64,000 nucleotides of DNA from Halodesulfovibrio sp. Lineage in GTDB: Bacteria; Desulfobacterota; Desulfovibrionia; Desulfovibrionales; Desulfovibrionaceae. The translations under genes and the position numbers were made by a program. The stretch is from positions 208,537-272,536 of the forward strand of contig NZ_JAOARI010000018.1 of the NCBI RefSeq assembly GCF_025210605.1, written 5' to 3'. Below are positions 25,974 to 34,447 of this stretch, piece after piece (position 1 is the first letter of the stretch; the number at the start of each line of letters is the position of its first letter). The notes under the pieces are model-generated. The model saw only the letters and a list, made by a program, of their open reading frames with translations. It did no database searches and had not been told where the DNA came from.

Positions 25974-27620
25974 ATGCGCGCTAAGAATCATTTATCTACA
26001 GCCCTTAAAGCAATTGTGGCTGACCTTGATCTTGAATGGCCTGCCAGAACAACCATTGAACCTCCGAAAGAGAAAAAGTTCGGTGACATGGCGGCAAACA
26101 TTGCCATGGTTCTGGCTAAACCTGCAAAACGCAACCCGCGTGAACTTGCAGCACTCATCGCTGAAAAACTCATTGAAGATCCAATGATCGACAATGTAGA
26201 AATTGCAGGCCCCGGCTTCCTGAACATTACATTCTCCGTTGATTTCTGGAGAAGCACCATCGCCATTATCGAAGAACGCGGCGAAGACTTCGGTTCCATC
26301 AATCAGGGTGAAGGTAAAAAAGTTCAGGTTGAATACGTTTCTGCCAACCCTACCGGTCCGTTGCATATCGGTCACGGTCGTGGTGCAGCAGTTGGTGACA
26401 GCCTTGCGCGCCTTCTCCGCTTTGCAGGATACGACGTATACACAGAATACTACGTCAACGACGCAGGTCGTCAGATGCTTATTCTCGGTCAGTCTGTTCT
26501 CTTCCGCGCTCGCCAGATCAAAGGTGAAGACCTTCCTGATCCTGAAGATTTTTACCGTGGTGAATACATTAAAGACATCGCACAGGAAGTTCTCGATCAG
26601 CATCCTGACTTGCTTGAAAAAGACGATGCTCTCGAAATTTGCCGCGAATACGCACTTAACCAGATTCTTAACGGCATTAAAACAGACCTTCAAGAGTTCC
26701 GTGTTGAGCACCAGAACTGGTTCTCTGAACGCTCCCTTGTAACTGCCGGTGCTGTTGAAAAAACATTCAACCGTCTTAAAGAAGCAAACCTTGCTTTTGA
26801 AAAAGACGGCGCTCTCTGGTTCCGCACTACAGAATTTGGTGACGACAAAGACCGCGTTCTTCGCAAGTCCGACGGTTCACTGACCTATTTTGCTTCCGAT
26901 ATTGCTTACCACGACAACAAATATGACCGTGGTTTCGATTTGAACGTAGACATATGGGGTGCTGACCACCACGGTTACATTCCGCGTATGCGTGCAGCTA
27001 TCGAAGCATTGGGCAAGCCAAAAGAAAGCTTCGATGTTATTCTCATCCAGCTTGTAAACCTGCTCCGTAATGGTGAGCAGATTGCTATGTCCACCCGTGC
27101 AGGACAGTTCGACACTCTCGAAGAAGTTGTTAAAGACGTTGGCTGCGATGCTGCACGTTTCATGTTCCTTTCCCGCAAAAGTGACAGTCATCTTGACTTT
27201 GATCTTGAGCTGGTGAAACAGAAATCCATGGACAACCCTGTATACTACGTGCAGTACGCAAATGCCCGTATTTGTTCTGTACTGCGAAAAGCAGCAGAAC
27301 GCGGTATTTCTGTACCTGAAAAAACAACTCCTGAGATTCTTTCTGCAATAAAAGAAGACAGTGAACTTGACTTGATTAAACTTCTCGATCAATTTGAGGA
27401 TGTTGTTGATTCAGCAGCACGTCAACTTGCTCCGCACCAGATTAGTTTCTACGTGCAGGAACTTGCCAGTGCATTGCACAGCTTCTACGCAAACAACCCT
27501 ATCCTTAATGCTAAGGATGAAAACGTCATTGCAGCACGCCTTTGCCTGCTCCAGAGCGTTTCTAAGGTTATCCGTAACGGTCTTAACCTTGTGGGTGTTG
27601 AAGCACCTGAATCTATGTAA
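25974..27620 (+). CDS. argS: Arginyl-tRNA synthetase
   Basis: A 548-aa class I aminoacyl-tRNA synthetase that charges tRNA-Arg. N-terminal Add-1 domain (1-110), then catalytic motif [20 protein letters not shown] and an MSTR motif ([13 protein letters not shown]) in the KMSKS position, typical of ArgRS. The helical anticodon-binding domain fills 430-548. The start at 25974 has GGAA nearby. About 255 bp of AT-rich leader precede it. A SPOR protein gene follows 24 nt downstream. Confidence 0.95.
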   Translation: MRAKNHLSTALKAIVADLDLEWPARTTIEPPKEKKFGDMAANIAMVLAKPAKRNPRELAALIAEKLIEDPMIDNVEIAGPGFLNITFSVDFWRSTIAIIEERGEDFGSINQGEGKKVQVEYVSANPTGPLHIGHGRGAAVGDSLARLLRFAGYDVYTEYYVNDAGRQMLILGQSVLFRARQIKGEDLPDPEDFYRGEYIKDIAQEVLDQHPDLLEKDDALEICREYALNQILNGIKTDLQEFRVEHQNWFSERSLVTAGAVEKTFNRLKEANLAFEKDGALWFRTTEFGDDKDRVLRKSDGSLTYFASDIAYHDNKYDRGFDLNVDIWGADHHGYIPRMRAAIEALGKPKESFDVILIQLVNLLRNGEQIAMSTRAGQFDTLEEVVKDVGCDAARFMFLSRKSDSHLDFDLELVKQKSMDNPVYYVQYANARICSVLRKAAERGISVPEKTTPEILSAIKEDSELDLIKLLDQFEDVVDSAARQLAPHQISFYVQELASALHSFYANNPILNAKDENVIAARLCLLQSVSKVIRNGLNLVGVEAPESM

Positions 27621-27644
27621 TTTAACACGAGGATGTTTGCCTGA

Positions 27645-28442
27645 ATGGGCTTTGCACCGACTACATCAAAAGATAAAGACACAGGGAAAAATATTTTTAA
27701 TTTTTCCCTGCGTCTTCCTGAACTGATTGGCTTGGCTGTTATTATTCTTGTCGGCTTTATCTGGGTCTTTATTTTCGGCTTACTTGTAGGTCGTGGATAC
27801 CAGCCGGAAGAAGCACTGCCTGAGTTAAAGCACATTATGCCGTCTCAGCAGCAGGTTGTAGAAATTACTCCTACCCCTGTTGAAGAAAACATAGGTAGCA
27901 ACTCTTCAGTACAGCCCAACAACACACCTGCTTCCCGTCCAATTGAAGTTGCTGAGGCACAGCCTGTAACTAAAAAGCCGGAAGAGGTCGTTCTCAAACC
28001 GGAACAGTTAAACTTTTTTGAACAGCTGAAAGCCAAGGAAGCTTCCAACAGCCCGGCTACAGCACCAAAAGTCAAAAAAGCACATGTTGTTGCAAAACAA
28101 GCTAAACCTGCTCCAAAGGTACAACCAAAACAGTCTGTAGCTGCTGCACGCAAGCCAAAAGCTCAAAAACAACAAGCTGCTCTCAAAAAGGACAGCCCTG
28201 CTTTTGAGTACATCTACCAAGTTGCTGCTTCCACAAACAAAGAAGCTGCAACCAAGCTTCGCAGTTCTATGGAAGGAAAAGGCTTTACCACCTCAATGGC
28301 TACGGCTGTTGTTAAAAATGCAACATGGTACCGTGTGAACGTGCACTTTGTTGGTTCGCCAAATCAACTCACCCAATTCAAAAGCCGCCTAGCGGGTGCT
28401 GGATACAGTAATCCGTTATTGAAGAAGAAAAAGCAGCGTTAA
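27645..28442 (+). CDS. SPOR domain envelope protein
   Basis: A 265-aa protein with a short cytoplasmic N-terminus, one membrane helix (about 27-53, LIGLAVIILVGFIWVFIFGLL), a long Pro/Lys/Ala-rich periplasmic linker, and a C-terminal SPOR domain (about 183-255; 'YIYQVAASTNKEAATKLRSSMEGKGF', 'TWYRVNVHFVGSPNQLTQFKSRLAGAG'). SPOR domains bind denuded septal peptidoglycan, so a role at the division site is likely. In operon with argS. Confidence 0.87.
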   Translation: MGFAPTTSKDKDTGKNIFNFSLRLPELIGLAVIILVGFIWVFIFGLLVGRGYQPEEALPELKHIMPSQQQVVEITPTPVEENIGSNSSVQPNNTPASRPIEVAEAQPVTKKPEEVVLKPEQLNFFEQLKAKEASNSPATAPKVKKAHVVAKQAKPAPKVQPKQSVAAARKPKAQKQQAALKKDSPAFEYIYQVAASTNKEAATKLRSSMEGKGFTTSMATAVVKNATWYRVNVHFVGSPNQLTQFKSRLAGAGYSNPLLKKKKQR

Positions 28443-28451
28443 TACAACACA

Positions 28452-28547
28452 ATGCATGGGGTGCAGGCTTCACTTGACGGACTAATAGCAACTTATCTAT
28501 CATCGTCCGATTGAACTCGAGATCAAAAGGAGCCTGCATTCATGCAT
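28452..28547 (+). promoter_or_regulatory. Inverted repeat over the mlaE ribosome-binding region
   Basis: ATGCAT (28452-28457) and TGCAGGCT (28462-28469) are complementary to AGCCTGCA (28531-28538) and ATGCAT (28542-28547). The downstream arms run from the edge of the mlaE RBS (AAAGGAG) through the start codon, so the fold would hide translation initiation. Confidence 0.45.
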
Positions 28548-29348
28548 CAGAAAACTGGCTTCCAGACCAATCCAGTCGCCGCGCTTGGGCGTTCCGCAAC
28601 TGATTTTATATCTAGTCTGGGAGAAATTTTTCTTTTTTTCTTAGAAGGTACCCGTCTTATCTTCTCTTCCCCGAAACAGCTGCCGAAAATTATTCGTCAG
28701 ATGTATTTTATCGGATCTAAATCCTTATTCGTCATTTCCCTTATCGGTATTTTTACCGGCATGGTGTTAGGACTCCAAGGATACTATACACTTGTTAAAT
28801 TTGGCTCAGAAGGATTACTGGGAGCGGCTGTATCGCTCACATTAATTCGTGAACTGGGACCGGTTCTGACTGCAATAATGATTACCGGACGTGCCGGATC
28901 ATCCATGGCAGCAGAAATCGGTGTTATGCGAATCTCAGATCAGATAGATGCACTTGATGTTATGGACATAAACCCGATGGCGTATCTGGTTTCTCCTCGC
29001 ATCGCTGCAAGTGTATTATGTTTCCCGTTACTGACGGCGCTATTTGACGTTATCGGGATTTTAGGCGGCTACTTGACCGGCGTCACAATGCTTGGCATCA
29101 ACTCTGGTGTATACTTTCACCGAATTCACACCAGCGTAACCATGTCTGACGTGAGTGAAGGATTTTTGAAAGCCTTAGTCTTTGGTATTATCGTTGCCAC
29201 TATCAGCTGTTATCAAGGATACAACACTCACAAACGAACAGACAGTGTAGGACCGGAGAGCGTCTCCAACTCTACTACCGCTGCTGTTGTACTTTCCTGC
29301 GTTTTAATTTTGGTAAGCGATTACGTTATCACTTCCTTCTTATTATAA
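28542..29348 (+). CDS. mlaE: Phospholipid transport ABC permease MlaE
   Basis: A 268-aa inner-membrane permease of the MlaE family, part of the MlaFEDB-type machine that moves phospholipids between the inner membrane and the periplasm. Signature segments are 'GMVLGLQGYYTLVKFGSEGLLGAAVSLTLIRELGPVLTAIMITGRAGSSMAAEIGVMRISDQIDAL' and 'YFHRIHTSVTMSDVSEGFLKALVFG'. About five hydrophobic segments are visible. First of five contiguous mla genes. AAAGGAG lies 11 nt before the ATG. Confidence 0.93.
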   Translation: MHQKTGFQTNPVAALGRSATDFISSLGEIFLFFLEGTRLIFSSPKQLPKIIRQMYFIGSKSLFVISLIGIFTGMVLGLQGYYTLVKFGSEGLLGAAVSLTLIRELGPVLTAIMITGRAGSSMAAEIGVMRISDQIDALDVMDINPMAYLVSPRIAASVLCFPLLTALFDVIGILGGYLTGVTMLGINSGVYFHRIHTSVTMSDVSEGFLKALVFGIIVATISCYQGYNTHKRTDSVGPESVSNSTTAAVVLSCVLILVSDYVITSFLL

Positions 29349-29366
29349 CTCAGGATGGATATTACT

Positions 29367-30185
29367 ATGTCAACAACGACTTGGGATATTGAATTACACG
29401 ACCTTTGGGGAGGATATAATAATACCAAAATCCTCAAAGGCATTAATGGTTCGCTTCCAGCCGGAAAAATATCCATTATTCTTGGCGGCTCCGGTTGTGG
29501 TAAATCCACACTGCTGCGCCATATTCTTGGGCTGAACCGCCCGATGGAAGGGAGTGTTCGAATTGGCGGACACGACTTTTTTGCGCTGGAAAAATCACAG
29601 TTCAGAAAAATTCGTCGTCGTATGGGAGTTCTCTTTCAAGATGGCGCGTTACTGGGGTCTCTGACATTGGGTCAAAATGTAGGGCTGCCGCTATCTGAAC
29701 ACACTAAATTACCGCAGGACACCATTCGGAAAATAGTGCTGCACAAACTCGGTCTGGTAGGACTCGCTGACTATATTGATTACTACCCTAACGAGCTTTC
29801 TGGTGGTATGCGGAAAAGGGCAGGATTGGCACGGGCAATCGTAATGGACCCTCAAATCCTATTATGCGACGAGCCTACATCAGGGCTTGATCCTATTAAT
29901 GCTGCGGAAATGGATCAATTGCTTCTGAGTATGAAGGAACATTTTCCATCCATGTCCATTGTTGTAGTTAGCCATGATTTAGAAAGCCTACATAAAATTG
30001 CTGACAACGTTCTTGTTATTAATAAGGGGCAAGCTGCCTACTGCGGCAATCTTGAAGGATTGCAGAGCAGCGAAGATCCGTATTTGAAACAGCTACTTGG
30101 GAGAAAGCCCAACAGCATCACACAGCCTTCTGTCAGCCTAGGGGCAGACATTCAGAAAGAGCTGTCTAACTGGCTTGAAAAGTAG
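29367..30185 (+). CDS. mlaF: Phospholipid transport ABC ATPase MlaF
   Basis: A 272-aa ATPase energising lipid transport with MlaE. Walker A GGSGCGKSTLL, Q-loop VLFQDGALLGSLTLGQNV, signature LSGGMRKRAGLARAI, Walker B LLCDEPTSGLDP and switch His in VVSHD are all intact. 'GALLGSLT' is typical of MlaF. ATG at 29367 is preferred because AGGATGG precedes it; an in-frame ATG at 29355 lacks an RBS. It begins 18 nt after mlaE. Confidence 0.93.
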   Translation: MSTTTWDIELHDLWGGYNNTKILKGINGSLPAGKISIILGGSGCGKSTLLRHILGLNRPMEGSVRIGGHDFFALEKSQFRKIRRRMGVLFQDGALLGSLTLGQNVGLPLSEHTKLPQDTIRKIVLHKLGLVGLADYIDYYPNELSGGMRKRAGLARAIVMDPQILLCDEPTSGLDPINAAEMDQLLLSMKEHFPSMSIVVVSHDLESLHKIADNVLVINKGQAAYCGNLEGLQSSEDPYLKQLLGRKPNSITQPSVSLGADIQKELSNWLEK

Positions 30186-30222
30186 TAGAATTTTCAAAAA
30201 ATAAAGTATAAGAGCAGTCTCC

Positions 30223-30669
30223 ATGAAAACGTACTCTAAAGAAACCGCCGTGGGCATTTTTGTGTTAATTTGTCTGCTTTGTGTCGGGTACCTCACAATC
30301 AAGCTTGGCAAAATGCAGCTTGGGTCTTCCGATACATATATTGTGTATGCAAAATTTGAATCCGCAGCAGGATTACGTGCTGGCGCTGGGGTGGAAATAG
30401 CCGGTGTTCCTGTGGGAAAAGTTGCTTCTGTTTCATTGGATCAGGAAAACTACCTTGCTGAGGTAGCGCTTGCTATCCAAAACGATGTTGAACTTGGCGA
30501 CGATATTATTGCCTCTATCAAAACAAGCGGTCTCATTGGCGATAAGTATATAAAGCTTACGCCCGGTGGCTCCACTGACTTATTAGAAGATGGAAGCGAA
30601 ATCAGCGACACTGAGTCTGCTGTAGATATCGAAGAACTCATTAGTAAATACGTTTTTGGAGGAGTTTAG
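30223..30669 (+). CDS. mlaD: MCE-domain lipid-binding protein MlaD
   Basis: A 148-aa inner-membrane-anchored MCE protein. One N-terminal helix (about 9-27) is followed by a single MCE domain (about 38-115; 'YAKFESAAGLRAGAGVEIAGVPVGKV', 'GLIGDKYIKLTPGG'). MlaD forms a hexameric ring on MlaFE that passes lipids. The length matches the short single-MCE type. mlaC follows after 121 nt. Confidence 0.93.
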   Translation: MKTYSKETAVGIFVLICLLCVGYLTIKLGKMQLGSSDTYIVYAKFESAAGLRAGAGVEIAGVPVGKVASVSLDQENYLAEVALAIQNDVELGDDIIASIKTSGLIGDKYIKLTPGGSTDLLEDGSEISDTESAVDIEELISKYVFGGV

Positions 30670-30790
30670 AATAAGAGAAATCTCGTATGTACTTTCACGC
30701 CGGACTTGCTATACTACGATGTAATTTCTTTTATTTTACGCTGTTAAAAATCCAAAAACCCTTACTTATCCTATATGGGGGGAAGGTTTT

Positions 30791-31444
30791 ATGTATAAAA
30801 CCTCTAAAAAACTTTTGACATATGTCATTTGCTCTTTATTCATAACCATGCTTATTGCAAATGTAGCGTTAGCAGATGCCAAAAAAAATGCATCCGATGC
30901 ATTGCAGCATGCAGTTGATGGAATTTCACATACGCTCAACAACTCGAATCTGAAGAATTTATCAGAAGATAGCGCAGTTGTTTCGGAACTTGAGAAAAAA
31001 ATTCTAGATATTTTCAGCATGGAACAATTCTCCATGCGTACTGTCGGAAAAAAATGGAAAAGTTTCTCTCCGTCTCAAAAAACTGCCTTTAAAGATGCGT
31101 TTGTGAAACTTCTCAAAGCAACCTACTTCAAGCATATCAGCGAATATGACGGACAAACTCTCACTATTGTTGGTGCTCGCACAAACAAAAAAGGTTCCAA
31201 AGTAGAGGTTCGTACAGTTGTTAACATTGAGGAAAAAGAAATTCCTATCAGCTACCGCATGCTTGTTGAGAGTAAAAAATGGATGGTTTACGACGTCTTG
31301 GTAGAAGGCGTGAGCATGGTTAAGAACTACAGAACACAGTTCAAAGAGCTGCTGCGCAAAGGCTCTCCTGACGACCTCATTCGAAAACTTCAGGAAAAAG
31401 CCGTGCGTGTCCGCCAAAAGCAGGCTGCCGCCGACAAACAGTAA
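30791..31444 (+). CDS. mlaC: Periplasmic phospholipid carrier MlaC
   Basis: A 217-aa periplasmic protein with a cleavable signal (about 1-29, ending ALADA) and an MlaC / Ttg2D fold: 'ILDIFSMEQFSMRTVGKKWKSFSPSQKTAFKDAFVKLLKATYF' and 'YRMLVESKKWMVYDVLVEGVSMVKNYRTQF'. It shuttles phospholipids between MlaFEDB and outer-membrane MlaA. The RBS GGGGGGAAGG is strong. The C-terminal tail is Lys/Gln-rich. Confidence 0.93.
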   Translation: MYKTSKKLLTYVICSLFITMLIANVALADAKKNASDALQHAVDGISHTLNNSNLKNLSEDSAVVSELEKKILDIFSMEQFSMRTVGKKWKSFSPSQKTAFKDAFVKLLKATYFKHISEYDGQTLTIVGARTNKKGSKVEVRTVVNIEEKEIPISYRMLVESKKWMVYDVLVEGVSMVKNYRTQFKELLRKGSPDDLIRKLQEKAVRVRQKQAAADKQ

Positions 31445-31455
31445 TTGAGGTACTA

Positions 31456-32313
31456 ATGCGACATTGGATTTGGCTTACTCTTGCTCTTCTCATTCTCAAC
31501 ATACAGCCAGCTTTTGCAGATGGAAAAATACCGTTAGCGCTTTCTGACGACACATCTATTACGGCTCCTGGTGAAACACTACTTTATTCCACGTCCACCT
31601 TTGTTGCAGAAAATGATGAGACATTCAGTGATGAACCTGAATTTTTCGAAGAAGATACTGATTATTTCAGTGACGAAGAATACGAAGAAGAGAATTCAGC
31701 AGCCTCTGTCTACGACCCTTTTGAGGGCTGGAACAGGGTATGGTTCACCATAAATGACTGGATTTATATTGATGTAGGTAAACCGGCACACGCTGCATAC
31801 CGTGTTGTTGTTCCAGAACCAGTTCGTATTGCTATTAACAATGTGATTGTAAACTGGTTCGGCATGCCGCGCAGGTTTGTAAACGCGCTGTTGCAAGCCA
31901 AGTTTGCTCTTGCAGGCATTGAACTCTCACGCTTTGTCGTTAACACAGCCTTCGGGTTCGGTGGCATTATTGATATTGCCAAGGACTTAAAGCCAGTTAT
32001 TCCTTACACAGGTGATAAGGAAGACTTTGGACAAACATTAGCGACATGGGGCGTTCCAGCAGGACCGTATCTTGTCCTTCCGTTTTTCGGTGCTTCCAAC
32101 TTCCGAGATACAGCAGGGATTATTGGTGAATCTTTCCTTCCACCATCTCTTAACCCTCTGTACTGGAACTATGTTCTGTTTGCCACTGCCCAGTTTAACG
32201 TTCTGGACAAACGAATCGGCGTGTATGAAAACGTCGTAGGCACAGCTGTCGAGCCATACATTGGCTTGCGCAATGCATATTCACAGCTCCGACAAGCGCA
32301 AATAGACAACTAA
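31456..32313 (+). CDS. mlaA: MlaA (VacJ) family protein with acidic N-terminal insert
   Basis: A 285-aa MlaA-family outer-membrane lipid-transport component. Family core: YDPFEGWNRVWFTINDWI, 'VNWFGMPRRFVNALLQAKF', 'FGFGGIIDIAKDL', 'EDFGQTLATWGVPAGPYLVLPFFGASNFRD'. The N-terminus is an ordinary signal peptide (ends AFAD) without a lipobox Cys, unlike E. coli MlaA, which is a lipoprotein. Between signal and core lies a strongly acidic segment (about residues 50-80, rich in Asp/Glu). It starts 11 nt after mlaC and closes the operon. Confidence 0.92.
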   Translation: MRHWIWLTLALLILNIQPAFADGKIPLALSDDTSITAPGETLLYSTSTFVAENDETFSDEPEFFEEDTDYFSDEEYEEENSAASVYDPFEGWNRVWFTINDWIYIDVGKPAHAAYRVVVPEPVRIAINNVIVNWFGMPRRFVNALLQAKFALAGIELSRFVVNTAFGFGGIIDIAKDLKPVIPYTGDKEDFGQTLATWGVPAGPYLVLPFFGASNFRDTAGIIGESFLPPSLNPLYWNYVLFATAQFNVLDKRIGVYENVVGTAVEPYIGLRNAYSQLRQAQIDN

Positions 32314-32324
32314 TCTATTTTACA

Positions 32325-32368
32325 GCAAAAAAGGTTCTGCTTGATATACTCAAGCAGAACCTTTTTTT
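32325..32368 (+). terminator. Terminator of the mla operon
   Basis: Long perfect stem (AAAAAGGTTCTGCTTGA with TCAAGCAGAACCTTTTT) and trailing T-run. Confidence 0.92.
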
Positions 32369-32486
32369 ATTCTATGAGGTACAATAAGCACACTGCTACG
32401 GGTAGGAAGTAAACATAAAACGTAAGAAGTTATGTCTTGTGCAGATATTACATACACATTCTGCTGCCATGTACTATCAGGCTACC

Positions 32487-32822
32487 CTACTCTTCTTCCT
32501 CTTCTTCCTTCATAGGCGTATAGCTCACAAGCACGCTCATGTCTTTTTTTGCCCGCAAACCATGCGGTACGCGAAGATCTGTAATAACCACATCCCCACG
32601 AACTAAAGAATCTAACACGCCATGCTTGCCAAGTAATAGTCCTTCGCCACTTAGAATAACCACCATTGATTCGCCGAGAGTTTCATAAGATTGAACAGGA
32701 AGTTCCTGACCTGCCTTCAAATGCAGGCTCTTAATCTTTACTCCGTTCGATTCATGTACCAGTCGCTCTTGAATTTTTGCTGGATTAAACACCGCATTTT
32801 GCAAAATACTACTTTTATGCAT
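32487..32822 (-). CDS. Cupin protein lacking the metal-binding HxH pair
   Basis: A 111-aa single-domain cupin. Motif 1 reads LPVQSYETLGE where its neighbour has MPVHSHNLEGE, so both metal-ligand His positions are replaced (Gln, Tyr) while the Glu and the second-motif His (VPHGL) remain. The C-terminus is a short poly-Glu tail. GGAGG lies before the ATG at 32822. It is clearly paralogous to the next cupin (32892-33209), with the same order of motifs. Metal binding is doubtful; a structural or ligand-binding role is possible. Confidence 0.8.
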   Translation of the reverse strand: MHKSSILQNAVFNPAKIQERLVHESNGVKIKSLHLKAGQELPVQSYETLGESMVVILSGEGLLLGKHGVLDSLVRGDVVITDLRVPHGLRAKKDMSVLVSYTPMKEEEEEE

Positions 32823-32891
32823 AGGAGCCTCCTTTCCACTATGGAGTGTACCCGAAAAGCTCCGTATTCTGACAGTATATTAGCAGTATGA

Positions 32892-33209
32892 CTAAATTGG
32901 AGGTGCAATTGTTACCACAAGGCTCATATCTGTAGAAGCGCGTACGCCATGCGGCTCTTTGATTTCACAAATCAAAACATCACCCGTTTTAATGGCATCT
33001 AGGGGACCATGCTCACCCAAAAGTTCGCCATTGCCATTCAGCACAACCATAACGAGTTCACCTTCAAGATTATGCGAGTGCACTGGCATCTCCTGCCCTG
33101 CTTTCAAATTAAAATTCATAACTTTAACATGTTCTGATTCGTGTACAAGCTGAACATGCATACGGCTCGGATTAAAACTACGGCTTTCAGTAATACTATT
33201 TTTACGCAT
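32892..33209 (-). CDS. Cupin-domain protein with intact metal motif
   Basis: A 105-aa cupin with motif 1 MPVHSHNLEGE and motif 2 EPHGVRAS, giving two or three His and one Glu for a metal. Substrate unknown. It lies in tandem with its diverged copy, separated by 69 nt. A CRP/FNR-like palindrome sits about 60 nt upstream of its start. Confidence 0.82.
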   Translation of the reverse strand: MRKNSITESRSFNPSRMHVQLVHESEHVKVMNFNLKAGQEMPVHSHNLEGELVMVVLNGNGELLGEHGPLDAIKTGDVLICEIKEPHGVRASTDMSLVVTIAPPI

Positions 33210-33266
33210 AGGAAAAGCTCCTTTAATTCAGTGTATGCTTCCACTCTAGCGGGTTAACAGTATTAT

Positions 33267-33286
33267 TCTGTGATGAACGTCACGTT
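33267..33286. promoter_or_regulatory. CRP/FNR-family-like palindrome
   Basis: TGTGA-TGAACG-TCACG (33269-33284) lies between the cupin pair (-) and the LysO genes (+). One base off a perfect TGTGA-N6-TCACA. Either direction could be regulated. Confidence 0.4.
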
Positions 33287-33431
33287 ACTGATTTCATTGC
33301 ATTCAACCCCTGCACAAGGTATTCGGACGTAAAAAATTCCCTTTTTTGACAATTGACAATACCTATACAGAAGGCTACCCGCATTTTTTCGGTTATTGGC
33401 AATATACTACCATTCCATCTCTGGAGGCACT

Positions 33432-33716
33432 GTGCTTATCACTGTTCTATGTATCCTTGTGGGAATCCCCCTCGGCTTCCTTTTACGTAATAACAAATCC
33501 GTTGTTGATACTGTTAACCGCCTCACTATGTGGTCTATTTACGCGTTACTCTTCATGCTCGGTGTCACCACTGGTTCCAATAAAACCATTGTAAATGAGC
33601 TAGGTACAATCGGAGTTCAGGCAGCCTGCATTAGCGTTTGTTGCGTTCTAGGCAGCGCCTGTGCCGTTCTGCTTCTTGATAAACTCGTACTTAAAGGAAA
33701 GTTCGATGAAAGGTAG
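33432..33716 (+). CDS. LysO-family transporter, first half (DUF340)
   Basis: A 94-aa membrane protein with three hydrophobic segments (LITVLCILVGIPLGFLL, WSIYALLFMLGVTTGSN, ACISVCCVLGSACAVLLL). It corresponds to the N-terminal part of LysO, the lysine exporter. The start is GTG at 33432 behind GGAGG; an upstream in-frame opening has no RBS. It overlaps the next gene by 11 nt, so the two halves are probably made together. Confidence 0.8.
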   Translation: MLITVLCILVGIPLGFLLRNNKSVVDTVNRLTMWSIYALLFMLGVTTGSNKTIVNELGTIGVQAACISVCCVLGSACAVLLLDKLVLKGKFDER

Positions 33717-34305
33717 CCTTATTATTCTGTCCTTTTTCATTGCCGGATGCTTTATTGGACACATGGACTCTGTTCCGGCATGGCTCCTTAATGATGCACT
33801 TTCCACCTACACTCTGTATGCACTGCTCTTTCTTGTAGGTATGTCCATCGGGTTCGACTCTCACTGCTGGCAAATTCTCAGACAAATGCACATAAAAGTA
33901 CTGCTTGTTCCAATCGCTATTGTTGTTGGAACAGCCGCAGGTTCTCTCGTTGCATGGAGTATTATAACAGATATGCCAATGCGGGATGTACTCGCAGTAG
34001 GCGCTGGATTCGGATACTATTCACTATCTACAGTTATAATAACAAACCTCGGCGATCCGGTTCTAGGTTCTGTTGCCCTGCTTGCAAACATCATTCGCGA
34101 GATAATCACTCTGCTGTGCACACCAATTCTTGTTCGTTTTTTTGGAAAACTTGCACCCGTAGCATCAGGCGGCGCAACAGCCATGGATACAACTCTTCCA
34201 ATAATCGTTAAATTTACAAGTGAACGATATGGCATTGTCGCTGTATTTAGCGGCATGGTTCTAACAGTCCTTGTTCCATTTATCGTGACATTTATAATGA
34301 CGTAG
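33706..34305 (+). CDS. LysO-family lysine exporter, second half
   Basis: A 199-aa membrane protein matching the C-terminal part of LysO. 'YALLFLVGMSIGFD' mirrors the repeat in the first half, and 'LAVGAGFGYYSLSTVIITNLGDPVLGSVALLANIIREIITLLCTPILVRFFGKLAPVASGGATAMDTTLPIIVKF' is the conserved core. Start 33706 follows AAAGGAAA. The two-gene split is seen in a number of anaerobes and is not a frameshift here, since each frame has its own RBS. Confidence 0.85.
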   Translation: MKGSLIILSFFIAGCFIGHMDSVPAWLLNDALSTYTLYALLFLVGMSIGFDSHCWQILRQMHIKVLLVPIAIVVGTAAGSLVAWSIITDMPMRDVLAVGAGFGYYSLSTVIITNLGDPVLGSVALLANIIREIITLLCTPILVRFFGKLAPVASGGATAMDTTLPIIVKFTSERYGIVAVFSGMVLTVLVPFIVTFIMT

Positions 34306-34369
34306 TACTCAAAAGAACTACATAAAATTACTTTTTTGTACTTTTTCACGTAATTCAAGCGATTATCTG

Positions 34370-34402
34370 TTGACATTTACTGCTCACAACGCCAGATTAT
34401 AA
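34370..34402 (+). promoter_or_regulatory. Candidate sigma70-type promoter of the amino acid ABC operon
   Basis: TTGACA (34370-34375), then an AT-rich GATTAT/TATAAG region 17-22 nt downstream, about 50 nt before the binding-protein gene. The -10 match is imperfect. Confidence 0.4.
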
Positions 34403-34447
34403 GCGGGACGTTTATCAAATCACATTTTTGCAAAGCAGGAGAACCCA

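Noticed and set aside
33432..34305. Frameshifted lysO pseudogene
   Set aside because: Each half has its own RBS and complete frame, and two-gene LysO is a known arrangement.
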